Notes: generated from the sequence alone by a model not told the origin. 64,000 nucleotides of DNA from Treponema_C sp050937815 (GCF_050937815.1 NZ_JACDIJ010000002.1:248001-312000), one strand, 5' to 3'. Shown: positions 25,970 to 35,494, counted from the stretch's first letter. Translations and numbers: made by a program.

Positions 25970-27811
25970 ATGAGCGAAAAAGAAGACGGCTTTGAACTTG
26001 CGGATAAGACAAAAAAACGAAGCTTAACTTTTAAAATAAGCGGTATATTTCTTTGTTCTTTTATACTTTTTATTGCAGTAATTGTACCGCTTGCGTCATA
26101 TACGATACATTCTGCGGCAAAGGGTGCAGTTGATATTACCGTTATGAATCAATTCGACGGAGATCTTGCAATAATTCAAGATTATCTTAAAATTCTGTAC
26201 GGACCGTTGAGCGTTACGGACGGAAAGCTTGTAGGTACCGAAAAAACGGTTGATACCGATTTTATAGATATGCTCGGACAAGCACTGGGTATCGAGATAA
26301 CCGTTTTCGGCGCTGAAGGCTCGGAATTCAAACGAATTTTAACCACTATCAGTAATGATGAGGGAAAAAGAGCCGTCGGAACCTATTTGGCAAAGGGCGA
26401 TGCATATGACAGTATTTTAAAAGGGGAAACATATATAGGAGAGGCAAGCATATTGCAGCGTGATTTTCTTACCGCATATAAACCCGTACATAGCGGCGGG
26501 CGGCTTAACTATATTTTGTTTTGCGGGATTGAAATGACGGAAGTAAATGAAAGTATAGGTGCGAGTTTAAAAAAATCGCTTTTTTCGATGATCGGGGTTT
26601 CCTCCGCTATTTTAGTGCTTGTTATAATCATAAGTATCATTATGATAAAAAATATTGTCGTAAAACCGATTGCAAATACCGTAGATGTGTTCTATAAAGT
26701 GGGTAACGGTGATTTAACGGTGGATTTGCCGGTTATCGGTAATGATGAAATTACACATATGTCCGTTTATTTTAATCAAACGATATCAAAGATGCGTTCC
26801 GCTTTGACTTCAATACATAAGGGAACCGAAGATATGCAAAATATCGGGGGAGAACTTGCAAGCAATATGAGTCAAACTGCCAGTGCAATTCATCAAATAA
26901 GTGCGAATATAGACGGCGTAAAACAACAAACCCTTACTCAAGCTGCAAGTGTAACGGAAACCGCGGCTACGGTGGAAGAAATTATCCGTACGATAAAACA
27001 GCTTAACGGTAATATTGAAAATCAAGCGGCAAGCGTTGCTGAATCTTCGGCCGCCATTGAACAAATGGCGGCGAATATCGATACGATAACCCAAACCTTG
27101 GAGAAAACAAACGGGTCAATACAAACCTTGGCGGATGCCACGGCCGAGGGCAGGGAAACAATATCGACGGCAGGCGGCGTAACGCAAAGGATAGCTGAAG
27201 AATCGGGCGGACTTATGGAAGCAAGCGGCGTTATTCAGCATATTGCAAGTCAAACCAATTTATTGGCAATGAATGCGGCGATAGAGGCCGCCCATGCCGG
27301 AGAAGCGGGCAAGGGTTTTGCCGTCGTTGCCGATGAAATCAGAAAACTTGCCGAAGAATCGAGTACACAAGGAAAAACCATAACCGAAACCCTTAAAGTT
27401 TTAAGCGGAGAAATAGAACAGCTTTCGAGCGCCGCAGGTACTGTCGAAGAAAAATTTAACGCAATATTTAATTTGTCCGAACAGGTAAAGAATATGAGCA
27501 ATCATCTTATGGCGGCGATGCGCGAACAATCGAATGCAAGCAAAGAAGTTTTAACGGCAATTCGTGATATAAATACGGTAACGGTGCAGGTAAGCGACGG
27601 TTCTGCCGAGATGCTGATCGGCGGAGAAAATATAGCCGACGAAATGCGAAAGCTGGATAGCCTTACCCGTGTTATCGGTGAAAGTATGAGTGAAATGGCT
27701 TCCGGAGCGGTACAAATAAACAATGCGGTGCAGGAAGTAAACGGTATAACGCAAAAAAATAAGGAAAATATAGAAAATCTTGCAAATGAAGTAAAAAGAT
27801 TTAAAGTATAA
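25970..27811 (+). CDS. Methyl-accepting chemotaxis protein
   Basis: Inner-membrane chemoreceptor, 613 residues from the ATG at 25970, which follows AAAGGAG. Seen: TM1 (about 23-45), a periplasmic single-Cache-type sensor (ILKGETYIGEASILQRDFLTAYKPV), TM2 (SAILVLVIIISIIMI, about 212-230), a HAMP segment, and a long cytoplasmic coiled coil with the signalling tip IASQTNLLAMNAAIEAAHAGEAGKGFAVVADEIRKLAEES condensed in the usual position. There is no CheR-binding pentapeptide at the C-terminus (EVKRFKV). The ligand is unknown; Cache sensors of this shape commonly bind small organic acids or amines. It is followed after 20 bp by the beta-CASP nuclease gene. Confidence 0.96.
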   Translation: MSEKEDGFELADKTKKRSLTFKISGIFLCSFILFIAVIVPLASYTIHSAAKGAVDITVMNQFDGDLAIIQDYLKILYGPLSVTDGKLVGTEKTVDTDFIDMLGQALGIEITVFGAEGSEFKRILTTISNDEGKRAVGTYLAKGDAYDSILKGETYIGEASILQRDFLTAYKPVHSGGRLNYILFCGIEMTEVNESIGASLKKSLFSMIGVSSAILVLVIIISIIMIKNIVVKPIANTVDVFYKVGNGDLTVDLPVIGNDEITHMSVYFNQTISKMRSALTSIHKGTEDMQNIGGELASNMSQTASAIHQISANIDGVKQQTLTQAASVTETAATVEEIIRTIKQLNGNIENQAASVAESSAAIEQMAANIDTITQTLEKTNGSIQTLADATAEGRETISTAGGVTQRIAEESGGLMEASGVIQHIASQTNLLAMNAAIEAAHAGEAGKGFAVVADEIRKLAEESSTQGKTITETLKVLSGEIEQLSSAAGTVEEKFNAIFNLSEQVKNMSNHLMAAMREQSNASKEVLTAIRDINTVTVQVSDGSAEMLIGGENIADEMRKLDSLTRVIGESMSEMASGAVQINNAVQEVNGITQKNKENIENLANEVKRFKV

Positions 27812-27831
27812 ATACCTGCAAAGGAGATGGA

Positions 27832-29244
27832 ATGAACGTTTCGCTGTATTCGCTGGGAGCCGCACAGGAAGTAACCGGTTCAAAGCATATTTTTGAAATC
27901 GACGGGCGGTCTTTTATGGTTGACTGCGGCGCTTTTCAGGGTAAGCGAAAAGAAGCCGATGAAAAAAACCGCAGATTCGACATTGCCGCCGATAAACTTG
28001 AAGCTCTTATTTTAACGCACGCGCATTTCGATCACTGCGGGCTGGTGCCGCTTTTGGTAAAAAAAGGCTTTCGGGGCAATATTTATTCGACGCCGGCAAC
28101 CAGAGATTTGGCGAACCTTATTATGATGGACAGCGCCCGCATTCAAGCGCGGGATGCGGAATATTTGCAAAAACAGGCTGCTAAAAAAAAGGAAAGCTTT
28201 ACGTGGAAACCCCTTTTTAACGAAAAAGACGTTGTGCTTACGGCGAACCAATTTGTCGCGCTTTCGTATAAACGCAAAATGTACATAGCACCCGACGTCG
28301 AATTGGAATTCTTTGATGCAGGCCATATCTTAGGTTCGGCGATTGCCATGGTTACGATTAAAAATCAAAAAGGCGGCGATATCCGCATTGCGTACACCGG
28401 CGATTTGGGACGTAAAAACAAAGCGATTATACGCGATCCCGATACCGATATACCCGCACCCGACTATGTGTTTTTGGAAAGCACCTACGGAAACCGTTTG
28501 CACGAAAATTCGGACATTGCTATGGACGAATTGGAAAAAGTGGTACGCAAAGCGGTCGCTTCAAAGGGGAAGGTTATCATTCCCGCCTTTGCAATAGAAC
28601 GGACGCAGGAATTGGTGTATTATTTTCATCTGCTCGTCGATAAAAAGCGCATTCCCGAAATTCCGATTTATGTGGATTCTCCGATGGCAACCAATGCCAC
28701 GAGTATTTTTCAAATTCATCCTGAATGTTACGACGAAGAAACCTTTAACGCTTTTTTAACGCACCACAAAAACCCTTTCGGTTTTAATGCTCTGTCGTTT
28801 ATTACAAGCGTGGACGAATCCAAGCTTTTAAATAAAAAAAGCGGGCCTATGATTATTATAAGCGCCGACGGTATGTGCGAAGCCGGGCGCGTCGTACACC
28901 ATTTGGCAAACAATATTTCGCAAAGCGAAAACACCGTTTTAATCGTCGGCTATATGGCCGAAAATACGCTCGGCCGCCGTATTTTGGACGGTGAAAAAGA
29001 AGTGCGCATTATGGGCGATTGGTATAAAGTGAATGCCGACATATGCCATATCGACGCATTCAGCGCCCATGCCGATTATGCCGAATGTAAAGAATGGCTG
29101 GACAGTATAGACACATCGCGCCTTAAAAAGATTTTTATGGTACACGGCGAAAAGGGCGTACAGGAAACGTTTTTAGGCTATTTAAATGCCAACGGCTACA
29201 AAGACGTTCAAATCGTAAAATACGGCGAAACCTATTCGGTTTAG
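27832..29244 (+). CDS. MBL-fold beta-CASP RNase/metallohydrolase
   Basis: Zinc-dependent nuclease of the metallo-beta-lactamase/beta-CASP class (CPSF73/Ysh1-like in bacteria), 470 residues, cytosolic. Seen: catalytic THAHFDHCG (HxHxDH), later metal ligands in AGHILGSA and YTGDLG, the beta-CASP segment LESTYGNRLHE, IPAFAIERTQELVYYFHLL, IIISADGMCEAGRVVHHL and the C-terminal RMBL box with HIDAFSAHADYAECKEWL and FMVHGEKGVQETF. A clear AAAGGAGA site precedes the start. The RNA target is not known. Confidence 0.94.
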   Translation: MNVSLYSLGAAQEVTGSKHIFEIDGRSFMVDCGAFQGKRKEADEKNRRFDIAADKLEALILTHAHFDHCGLVPLLVKKGFRGNIYSTPATRDLANLIMMDSARIQARDAEYLQKQAAKKKESFTWKPLFNEKDVVLTANQFVALSYKRKMYIAPDVELEFFDAGHILGSAIAMVTIKNQKGGDIRIAYTGDLGRKNKAIIRDPDTDIPAPDYVFLESTYGNRLHENSDIAMDELEKVVRKAVASKGKVIIPAFAIERTQELVYYFHLLVDKKRIPEIPIYVDSPMATNATSIFQIHPECYDEETFNAFLTHHKNPFGFNALSFITSVDESKLLNKKSGPMIIISADGMCEAGRVVHHLANNISQSENTVLIVGYMAENTLGRRILDGEKEVRIMGDWYKVNADICHIDAFSAHADYAECKEWLDSIDTSRLKKIFMVHGEKGVQETFLGYLNANGYKDVQIVKYGETYSV

Positions 29245-29300
29245 CTTTGACGCAGGCTTCTTTTCCCCGTAGCGGGTCCCTTTTTCCGTATCGGAGCGGC

Positions 29301-30479
29301 TTATGCCGGGGTTTCAGGCAGGGTTTCCACCTTTTTCAAACTGCGCTCGATAGCCCGCGAACGGGTTCCGGCTTTTTCCAATTCCTTACCGGCCTGCTCT
29401 ATCTTTTCGCGCGTTTTTTCAAGCATGATGCCGAACGCTTCGAATTCGCCGCGCACCGTGTTTAAAAGCCGCCATACTTCTCCCGTGCGTTTTTCCACCG
29501 CGAGGGAATGAAAGCCCATTTGCAGGCTGTTTAAAAAAGCCGATATCGTCGTAGGGCCGGCTATCGTTACGCGGTATTCGCGCTGGATACTTTCAAACAA
29601 AGAGGGGATGCGCAGCACTTCGGCATACAAGCCTTCGAAGGGTAAAAACATAACCGCAAATTCGGTGGTGTTCGGCGGGTCGATGTATTTTTCGGCAATG
29701 GTTTTTGCAAAAAGTTTTACGCGCTTGGCCAATTCACCCGTATATGTTTCTATCGCCGCGGCATCGCCTTCATCGTAGGCGCTGCGCAGCCGCTGATAGT
29801 CCACCGTCGGAAACTTTGCGTCTACGGGCAGCCAGATAAAGTCGTTTTTGCCGCCTGCTGCAGCATCCTTTGTTTTTGCGGGAATTTTGATTGCAAACTC
29901 TACCATGTCGGCACTGCCGCGCTTTGTTTTAACGTTGCGCCCGTATTGGGCTTCGGTTAAAAGCTGCTGCAAAATATTTTCAAGCTGAAACTCGCCGAGC
30001 ACACCTTTTGTTTTTACATTCGACAATACTTTTTGTAAATCGCCGACACCCGCTGCAAGGGCGTTCATTTCGCCCAAACCCTTTTGAACCTGTTCGAGCC
30101 TGTCGCTTACCAATTTAAAAGACTGTCCCAAACGGGTTTCCAACGTATGTTGAAGTTTTTCGTCGACGGTAGAGCGCATTTTTTCCAATTGAGCGGTATT
30201 ATCCGCGCGGATTGCCTGCAAAGCTCCGTTTAATTCCAGACGGCTTGCGGCAAACTCTTGACGGCTGTCGCTTGTTATTTTGAGAACCGAATCCTGTAAA
30301 GCTTTTAAACGCGTATCGAACACCGACGAAAAAGCCTGTATCGTGCGCGAAAGTTCTTCCCTGTTTTCGCGGGCGGTTTTTGCAACTGCATCGGAAGGAT
30401 TGCGCAGTAAAAGCACAAGTATGATAAAAAGCTGCAATATAATGATTGCAACGCACAATATTTCGGTTAAATAAATCAT
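29301..30479 (-). CDS. rmuC: DNA recombination protein RmuC
   Basis: Membrane-anchored RmuC-family protein, 392 residues. Seen: an N-terminal TM segment (ILCVAIIILQLFIILVLLL), a long coiled coil (about 40-170), and the RmuC nuclease-like core with GVLGEFQLENILQQLL, FIWLPVDAKFPTVDYQRL, VMFLPFEGLYAEVLR and TISAFLNSLQMGFHSLAV. An in-frame start 105 bp upstream exists, but the ATG at 30479 fits the family and has TACAAT 6 nt in front with TTGACG 18 bp further up and no ribosome site. Thought to restrain recombination at inverted repeats. Confidence 0.93.
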   Translation of the reverse strand: MIYLTEILCVAIIILQLFIILVLLLRNPSDAVAKTARENREELSRTIQAFSSVFDTRLKALQDSVLKITSDSRQEFAASRLELNGALQAIRADNTAQLEKMRSTVDEKLQHTLETRLGQSFKLVSDRLEQVQKGLGEMNALAAGVGDLQKVLSNVKTKGVLGEFQLENILQQLLTEAQYGRNVKTKRGSADMVEFAIKIPAKTKDAAAGGKNDFIWLPVDAKFPTVDYQRLRSAYDEGDAAAIETYTGELAKRVKLFAKTIAEKYIDPPNTTEFAVMFLPFEGLYAEVLRIPSLFESIQREYRVTIAGPTTISAFLNSLQMGFHSLAVEKRTGEVWRLLNTVRGEFEAFGIMLEKTREKIEQAGKELEKAGTRSRAIERSLKKVETLPETPA

Positions 30480-30485
30480 AAATCG

Positions 30486-30515
30486 ATTGTACCGTACTTT
30501 TCGGAATGCCGTCAA
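30486..30515 (-). promoter_or_regulatory. Promoter of rmuC, predicted leaderless
   Basis: On the minus strand TTGACG (30515-30510), an 18-bp spacer and TACAAT (30491-30486). Six bases lie between the -10 and the ATG at 30479. Confidence 0.6.
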
Positions 30516-30606
30516 TCCGCCGGGAAAAGCGGCGCAAGGCGGTAAAATGCTGTAATAGGGTAAATCGAAAACCGCCGGCAGCAAAGATTATGCCGCCGGC
30601 AGGGTA

Positions 30607-31314
30607 CTATTTTGTGTCGGTTTTTTGTGCTTCCATCATTTTGCGCGCGGCGTATACAAAGGGCGTATCGGCTACACTCGTAATTATATAGATAACATAG
30701 GTTGAAAGCGTAATCGATACAAGCGTAGCTATCGGGTACAAATTAAAAAAAGCGCCCCAAGTAAAAATCAGCGTATTGATTAACTGAGAAATAAGGGTAG
30801 AACCGTTATTGCGCAGCCACAAAAACTTTCTTTTTGCGCCGCACAGCTTATTCGTAAAATCCCACCATTTATGATACAGCCATACATCGAAAAACTGCGA
30901 AATAACGTAACCTGCGATTCCGGCAATCATAATGCGCGGTGTATTTGAAAAAACGGTTTTCATACTTTCCATTGCCCAATCGTTTTCGCTCGGTAAAAAC
31001 AACAGCCAATACTGCGAACACATTATAAAAAGAACCGAAGTTATGCTTCCGTACACAACCGCTTTTTTCGCAGCTTTTTTGCCGTACAATTCGCTTAAAA
31101 TATCGGTAACGAGAAAGGTCGAAGCAAAAAGCACATTGCCCAGCGTTTGCTCCATACCGAAAGCGCGTATTAAAATCAGCACTTCAATATTCGCCGTAAT
31201 CGTTGCGATAACCGTCCATAAAAACATACCCTGTTCTTTGAACAAACGCAAAAGAACGAGTACGGTTCCGAAATATAAAAACACAGAACCGATAAGCAGC
31301 AGTTCGTTATACAT
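30607..31314 (-). CDS. Queuosine precursor transporter (YhhQ/VUT family)
   Basis: Inner-membrane protein of the DUF165/YhhQ family, known in E. coli to import preQ0/preQ1 for queuosine synthesis. 235 residues from the ATG at 31314, which lies 6 nt after GGAG; an upstream ATG at 31320 overlaps that site. Seen: about six membrane segments and the family blocks LFASTFLVTDILSELYGKKAA, ISQFFDVWLYHKWW and LWLRNNGSTLISQLINTLIFT in shortened quotation. No queuosine synthesis genes lie nearby, so it may serve salvage. The C-terminus ends about 130 bp from rmuC, a gap with a GCCGGC-repeat region but no convincing terminator. Confidence 0.93.
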   Translation of the reverse strand: MYNELLLIGSVFLYFGTVLVLLRLFKEQGMFLWTVIATITANIEVLILIRAFGMEQTLGNVLFASTFLVTDILSELYGKKAAKKAVVYGSITSVLFIMCSQYWLLFLPSENDWAMESMKTVFSNTPRIMIAGIAGYVISQFFDVWLYHKWWDFTNKLCGAKRKFLWLRNNGSTLISQLINTLIFTWGAFFNLYPIATLVSITLSTYVIYIITSVADTPFVYAARKMMEAQKTDTK

Positions 31315-31469
31315 ACACATCTCCGAAAATTAAAATAAAAATACGGCAGGACGGGTTCCTGCCGAAAAACGTAAAACTTCGCAAACGATATCAGAGAAAA
31401 GAAAAAAAAACAAGGCACTGCCGATTTTCGCATACCGGTAAAATGAAAATGACGTATGAAAAATTAATG

Positions 31470-31498
31470 TTGACAATTCAAACAGGCGGAGTGATAAT
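31470..31498 (+). promoter_or_regulatory. Promoter of the MFS-isomerase-APC operon
   Basis: TTGACA (31470-31475), a 17-bp spacer and GATAAT (31493-31498). The nearest downstream gene starts at 31701, so the leader is about 195 nt. The 31315-31469 stretch before it holds no recognisable gene. Confidence 0.6.
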
Positions 31499-31511
31499 AT
31501 ATTGATTGCTG

Positions 31512-31563
31512 CAAGAAATTTCGAAATACGGCATCAGGATAAAGCAAAAGGGATGATTTCTTG
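31512..31563 (+). promoter_or_regulatory. Structured 5' leader of the MFS operon
   Basis: CAAGAAAT (31512-31519) pairs with ATTTCTTG (31556-31563), closing a 36-nt loop that can fold further. The rest of the leader to 31700 carries an isolated AAGGAGGT at about 31610 with no start codon at proper distance, and the true site GGGGGG before ATG 31701. No known riboswitch class was recognised. It may be a regulatory leader or the remains of a lost small gene. Confidence 0.35.
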
Positions 31564-31700
31564 TGACACAGCGATATCTGACCTTAACACACGGCACAAT
31601 CTGTACATAAGGAGGTAATAGTTTTTTTAAGGCATTCTTAGGTTTAAAAATTTGCAATGTGTTTATTAAAGGTAGATATATTGTAACTAAGGGGGGTCTT

Positions 31701-33017
31701 ATGTTAAAAAAGCTTCATGTTGATTCTGCTACGCTAAAAAAATTCTTGGTTGTTTGTATCAGTTCGGAGTTTATCTACTATGTGTATGCTATCAGAAATA
31801 CTTTGTACACGCCTTACAGAGAAATGCTCGGTCTTTCAAACACACAGCTTGGTATGGTTCTTACAATTATGGGATGGGTTGCCTTTTTTGGAGGAATCCC
31901 CAGTGCATGGGTATTAAACAGGTTTTCTGCACGTAAATTGCAAGCGATTAATCTATCCCTTTCAGGCTTAACTTGTTTTTATATGATTTCCGGAAAAGTA
32001 ACCTACGCAGGCATGCTTGTTGTCGGTGTTATTTGGGGCTTTACTTTGGAAGCTTTCTATTGGGGAGCGGTTACAAAGAGTGTGCGGTGTATGTTTGCCG
32101 ACGATCGTCAAGGAATTGCTTTCGGCAGCATGGAAATGACGCGCGGCCTTACAAATGTCATTGAAAATATGATATTCGTTTCGGTTTTTGCATGGATGGG
32201 CGAAACCCTTTTCGGTATGCGCGTAATCATGGGTATCGTTGGGATACTTTTGATTTTAATGGCTGTCGGTGTGTGGGTTTTGTTGCCGGAAGAAGAATAT
32301 TTGCATTCGGTGACTAATGCCGGAAAAAACAAAGAGTCGTTAAAAGGCGCTATAGCATGTCTTAAGATTCCTCAATTATGGCTTGCAGGTTTTATGGGTA
32401 TGGGAGTATATGCAGTGTATATTGGGACTTCATACTTTCAACCTTTTTTGGAAGATATTTTTAGCGTGCCTACGATACTCGTTTCAATCTTTGCTATTGT
32501 ATCAACAAGCTATGTAAGAATGTTTGCCGGACCTGTAAGCGGTGTTATCGGTAATAAAGTATTTAAATCAACCGCATACTGGATGAGAATTCTTTTTGCT
32601 GTCGGTGTTCTTATGCTTGTGGGAATCGTCGCATCTCCTAAAACCGCCGGTATGGTTTGGCCGGTAACTATTTTGCTTGTTGTTCTTCAGATTGTTGTTT
32701 TTATGCTGCGCGGCGTGTATTATGCTCCTATCGGAGAATCCGGCATTCCCCGCGAAGTGTCGGGTTCTGCAATGGCAATCGCAATTCTTTTAATTCAATC
32801 TCCCATGTGTTGGGCCTATGTTGTCTATGCGGCGCTTATTGATCGATATAACAGTACTATTACAGGTTATAAATGGATGTTTATTGTGATGGCCTGTTTA
32901 TACGGTATCGGTTTTATTGCATCAAGCATCCTCATCGCTGTTATCAAAAAACGCGGATTAAAGGTCAATGTTGCGGTAAAAGCGGAAGATAAAAAGCCGT
33001 CGTCACAAACGGATTAA
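31701..33017 (+). CDS. Major facilitator superfamily transporter
   Basis: Inner-membrane transporter, 438 residues from the ATG at 31701, which follows GGGGGG. Seen: about 12 membrane segments, and the MFS loop after TM2 in reduced form (SAWVLNRFSARKLQAIN, between TM2 and TM3). The N-terminal motif RNTLYTPYREMLGLSNTQLGMVLT resembles the nitrate/oxalate and sugar-phosphate-like MFS groups. The substrate is unknown. It is the first gene of a same-strand set with a TIM-barrel isomerase (31 bp downstream) and an APC permease, so it may import a compound processed by the isomerase. Confidence 0.92.
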   Translation: MLKKLHVDSATLKKFLVVCISSEFIYYVYAIRNTLYTPYREMLGLSNTQLGMVLTIMGWVAFFGGIPSAWVLNRFSARKLQAINLSLSGLTCFYMISGKVTYAGMLVVGVIWGFTLEAFYWGAVTKSVRCMFADDRQGIAFGSMEMTRGLTNVIENMIFVSVFAWMGETLFGMRVIMGIVGILLILMAVGVWVLLPEEEYLHSVTNAGKNKESLKGAIACLKIPQLWLAGFMGMGVYAVYIGTSYFQPFLEDIFSVPTILVSIFAIVSTSYVRMFAGPVSGVIGNKVFKSTAYWMRILFAVGVLMLVGIVASPKTAGMVWPVTILLVVLQIVVFMLRGVYYAPIGESGIPREVSGSAMAIAILLIQSPMCWAYVVYAALIDRYNSTITGYKWMFIVMACLYGIGFIASSILIAVIKKRGLKVNVAVKAEDKKPSSQTD

Positions 33018-33048
33018 TTAGGCTGTACCGATGCAAAAAGGAGGCGGT

Positions 33049-34014
33049 ATGGAAATTGCATTAGCGACTGATTTCGGAATTTACGAACTTTCTCCCGAAT
33101 CTATGGATTGTCAAATGAAAAAACTGGCTGATGCCGGTATTTCTCATGTTCATTGGGCGCATGATTGGGATTTTGAATATTTGTATTCACAATGGGAAAT
33201 TTTACAAATTAAAGAGCTGCTTGAAAAATACGGACTGAAATGCAAGGGCGTTCATGCTTCGGAGGGCAATACTCGATGCCGTGTTATTGACGGAAAACCT
33301 CGATTTTTAAATCGAAACCGTTTGCGGGATTGCAGAAAAGATTTTACTTCGCCGTATGAATACAACCGTTTGTCCGGTGTTGAACTTGTTTTAAATAGGG
33401 TCGATTTGGCATGTATGCTTGGAGCCGAAGAAATTGTTTTGCACATGGTGCTTCCCTATGAAGATTTCGAAGCAAGTAAAGACTTTAAAGATTTATATTG
33501 GAAACAGGCATTCAAATCTTTTGACGAAATGGAGTCATATTGCAGAGCAAAAAAAGTACGGATTGCTATTGAAAATATGATATGTACGCCGAAAGAATAT
33601 CAATTTGAACAATTCGACAAGCTGTTTGAAAGATATTCACCCGAGTATATGGGAATATGTTTTGATTCGGGACACTCCGCTTTAGTATGTACGGATTGTA
33701 CATATGAATTTGCGCAGAGGTACCAAAGCCGGTTAATTGCCATACATTTGGATGATAATAATTCTATCGATTTTTCTCTTTCAACGGATGTAGACGGCGC
33801 TGTCCAAAAATCGGACAAACATATGCTTCCTTTTACCGGAGTCGTTAATTGGGAAAAAATATGTCAGCTGATTGCAGGTTCGCCGTATAAGCTTCCTTTA
33901 ACTTTAGAAGTGGTTGTTCCTCATAATACGGCGGAAGAAGAAATGGCCGGGCTGAAAAAAGCAAAGGAGGTTGGGGAAAAGCTTACACAGATGGTTCTTT
34001 CTTATCGTAGCTAA
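33049..34014 (+). CDS. Sugar phosphate isomerase/epimerase-like TIM-barrel protein
   Basis: Xylose isomerase-like/AP endonuclease-2-like TIM barrel, 321 residues, cytosolic; ATG 33049 follows AGGAGG. Seen: strand-end residues expected to bind a divalent metal: Glu in RIAIENM, Asp/His in GICFDSGHS, His-Asp in LIAIHLDDN, and Glu in PLTLEVVVP. This pattern is typical of sugar or keto-acid isomerases and epimerases (IolE/IolI, hydroxypyruvate isomerase and relatives). The substrate is unknown. It sits between an MFS transporter and an APC permease on the same strand, suggesting catabolism of an imported compound. Confidence 0.88.
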   Translation: MEIALATDFGIYELSPESMDCQMKKLADAGISHVHWAHDWDFEYLYSQWEILQIKELLEKYGLKCKGVHASEGNTRCRVIDGKPRFLNRNRLRDCRKDFTSPYEYNRLSGVELVLNRVDLACMLGAEEIVLHMVLPYEDFEASKDFKDLYWKQAFKSFDEMESYCRAKKVRIAIENMICTPKEYQFEQFDKLFERYSPEYMGICFDSGHSALVCTDCTYEFAQRYQSRLIAIHLDDNNSIDFSLSTDVDGAVQKSDKHMLPFTGVVNWEKICQLIAGSPYKLPLTLEVVVPHNTAEEEMAGLKKAKEVGEKLTQMVLSYRS

Positions 34015-34039
34015 CACTTCTTTATAAATCTTTGTATAA

Positions 34040-34085
34040 AAGCCCTTTTATCTTCATAGTTCGCTCTGCAAAGATAAGAGGGCTT
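34040..34085 (+). promoter_or_regulatory. Strong stem-loop between isomerase and APC genes
   Basis: AAGCCCTTTTATCTT (34040-34054) pairs with AAGATAAGAGGGCTT (34071-34085) in a 15-bp stem with one G-U pair. No T-tract follows, so it is probably not a simple terminator. It may stabilise or attenuate the downstream permease message. Confidence 0.6.
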
Positions 34086-34114
34086 CCGCAACGGCAGAGA
34101 AGGGGAAGAGTTCT

Positions 34115-35494
34115 ATGCACAACAATAAAGTAAAAATCACTTTACAAAAAAAATTAAATCCGTTAAATGTATGGGCTCTTGCCTTTGGGTGTATTATCGG
34201 CTGGGGAGCCTTTGTGATGCCGGGTAATACCTTTTTACCCTCTGCAGGACCGGGCGGGACGGCTATAGCGCTTATCATCGGTATGTTCATAATGATTATA
34301 ATTTCGTTTAATTATAGTTATATGATTCCTAAATACCCGATAGCAGGCGGAGAATTTTCTTTTACAAAAGAAACGCTGGGAACAAAAAATGCATTTATAT
34401 GTGCATGGTTTCTTGTGCTTGCTTACATTGCAAATGTTCCGATGAATTCAAGCGCACTTGGATTAGTGGGGCGTTATTTGTTTCCCGGACTTTTACAAAA
34501 AAAACATCTTTATACTGTTGCCGGATATGATATTTATTTGGGAGAAGTAATCTTTTCAGTAAGTACTCTTATCATCTTAGCCCTATTTAGTATATGCGGG
34601 ATAAGTGTTTCCGGCTGGCTACAGACAATTTTGGCTATGTCTTTATTTTTATGTATAATGGTTTTAGTGTTATATGCCCTTTGCAGTTCTGCAGCTTCGA
34701 TTCGGAATTTGTATCCGCTTTTTGTCCGTAATAAAGAAACTATGCACATTTCTTGGAAGGGTATTATAAGCGTTTTGGCAGTGTCGCCTTGGGCCTTTGT
34801 CGGGTTCGATACAATCCCGCAAGCAAGTGAAGAATTTAATTTTCCTATGAAAAAGGTAAATTTTATCATGATAATTGCCATGCTATTCGGTGCCTTTGTG
34901 TATATCGCTATGAATACGATAACTGCAAGCGTTTTTCCTTGGGAAAATTTCTTAAAAGAAAACTATGCATGGGCGACCGGTGCGGCTATAAAAACTTTAA
35001 TGGGAATACCGGGTTTAATTATTTTAGGCTGTGCAATTATCAGTGCAATTTTAACCGGTATTCTCGGTTTTTTAATGGCGTCAAGCAGGCTGATTTATTC
35101 TCTTGCGTGTTCGGATTATTTACCCGAATGGTTTGCAAAACTTCATCCTAAGTATAAGACACCTGTGCACGCCATATTTTTTTGTCTGTTGGTATCTGTT
35201 TGGGGACCGTGGCTGGGTAGACAGGCGCTTAGCTGGTTTGTAGACATGTCGGCTGTCGGAGCAGCAATAGGGTACGGCTACACGTGTATTGACAGTTTTA
35301 TTCAGCAAAAAAAAGACAAAACTCAAAAATTATGGCTAAAAGCTTCTGCGGTTTTAGGAACGGGTTTTTCTTTTTTATTTATTATAATGCTTGTTTTTCC
35401 CGGGTTGCCGGCATATTTGGCCTTCCCTTCCCGGATAATGCTGTTTTGCTGGATTATATTAGGCGTCCTTTTTTATAGATTTCGTTTAATGTAA
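34115..35494 (+). CDS. APC-family amino acid permease
   Basis: Inner-membrane amino acid/polyamine/organocation transporter, 459 residues. Seen: about 12 membrane segments; the unwound TM1 glycine motif FGCIIGWGAFVMPG (near residues 24-37) that binds the substrate backbone; YPIAGGEFSFTKE; SPWAFVGFDTIPQASEEF in TM6; and SSRLIYSLACSDYLPEWFAKLHPKYKTPVHAI condensed in the TM8-9 loop. An AAGGGGAAGAG site precedes the start. The substrate is unknown. It follows the isomerase by 100 bp, with a strong stem-loop between. Confidence 0.94.
   Translation: MHNNKVKITLQKKLNPLNVWALAFGCIIGWGAFVMPGNTFLPSAGPGGTAIALIIGMFIMIIISFNYSYMIPKYPIAGGEFSFTKETLGTKNAFICAWFLVLAYIANVPMNSSALGLVGRYLFPGLLQKKHLYTVAGYDIYLGEVIFSVSTLIILALFSICGISVSGWLQTILAMSLFLCIMVLVLYALCSSAASIRNLYPLFVRNKETMHISWKGIISVLAVSPWAFVGFDTIPQASEEFNFPMKKVNFIMIIAMLFGAFVYIAMNTITASVFPWENFLKENYAWATGAAIKTLMGIPGLIILGCAIISAILTGILGFLMASSRLIYSLACSDYLPEWFAKLHPKYKTPVHAIFFCLLVSVWGPWLGRQALSWFVDMSAVGAAIGYGYTCIDSFIQQKKDKTQKLWLKASAVLGTGFSFLFIIMLVFPGLPAYLAFPSRIMLFCWIILGVLFYRFRLM

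Noticed and set aside
30540..30606. Terminator after the YhhQ-type gene
   Set aside because: CTGCCGGCGG occurs twice as a direct repeat; only the self-complementary GCCGGC core can pair, giving a short stem without a good T-tract.
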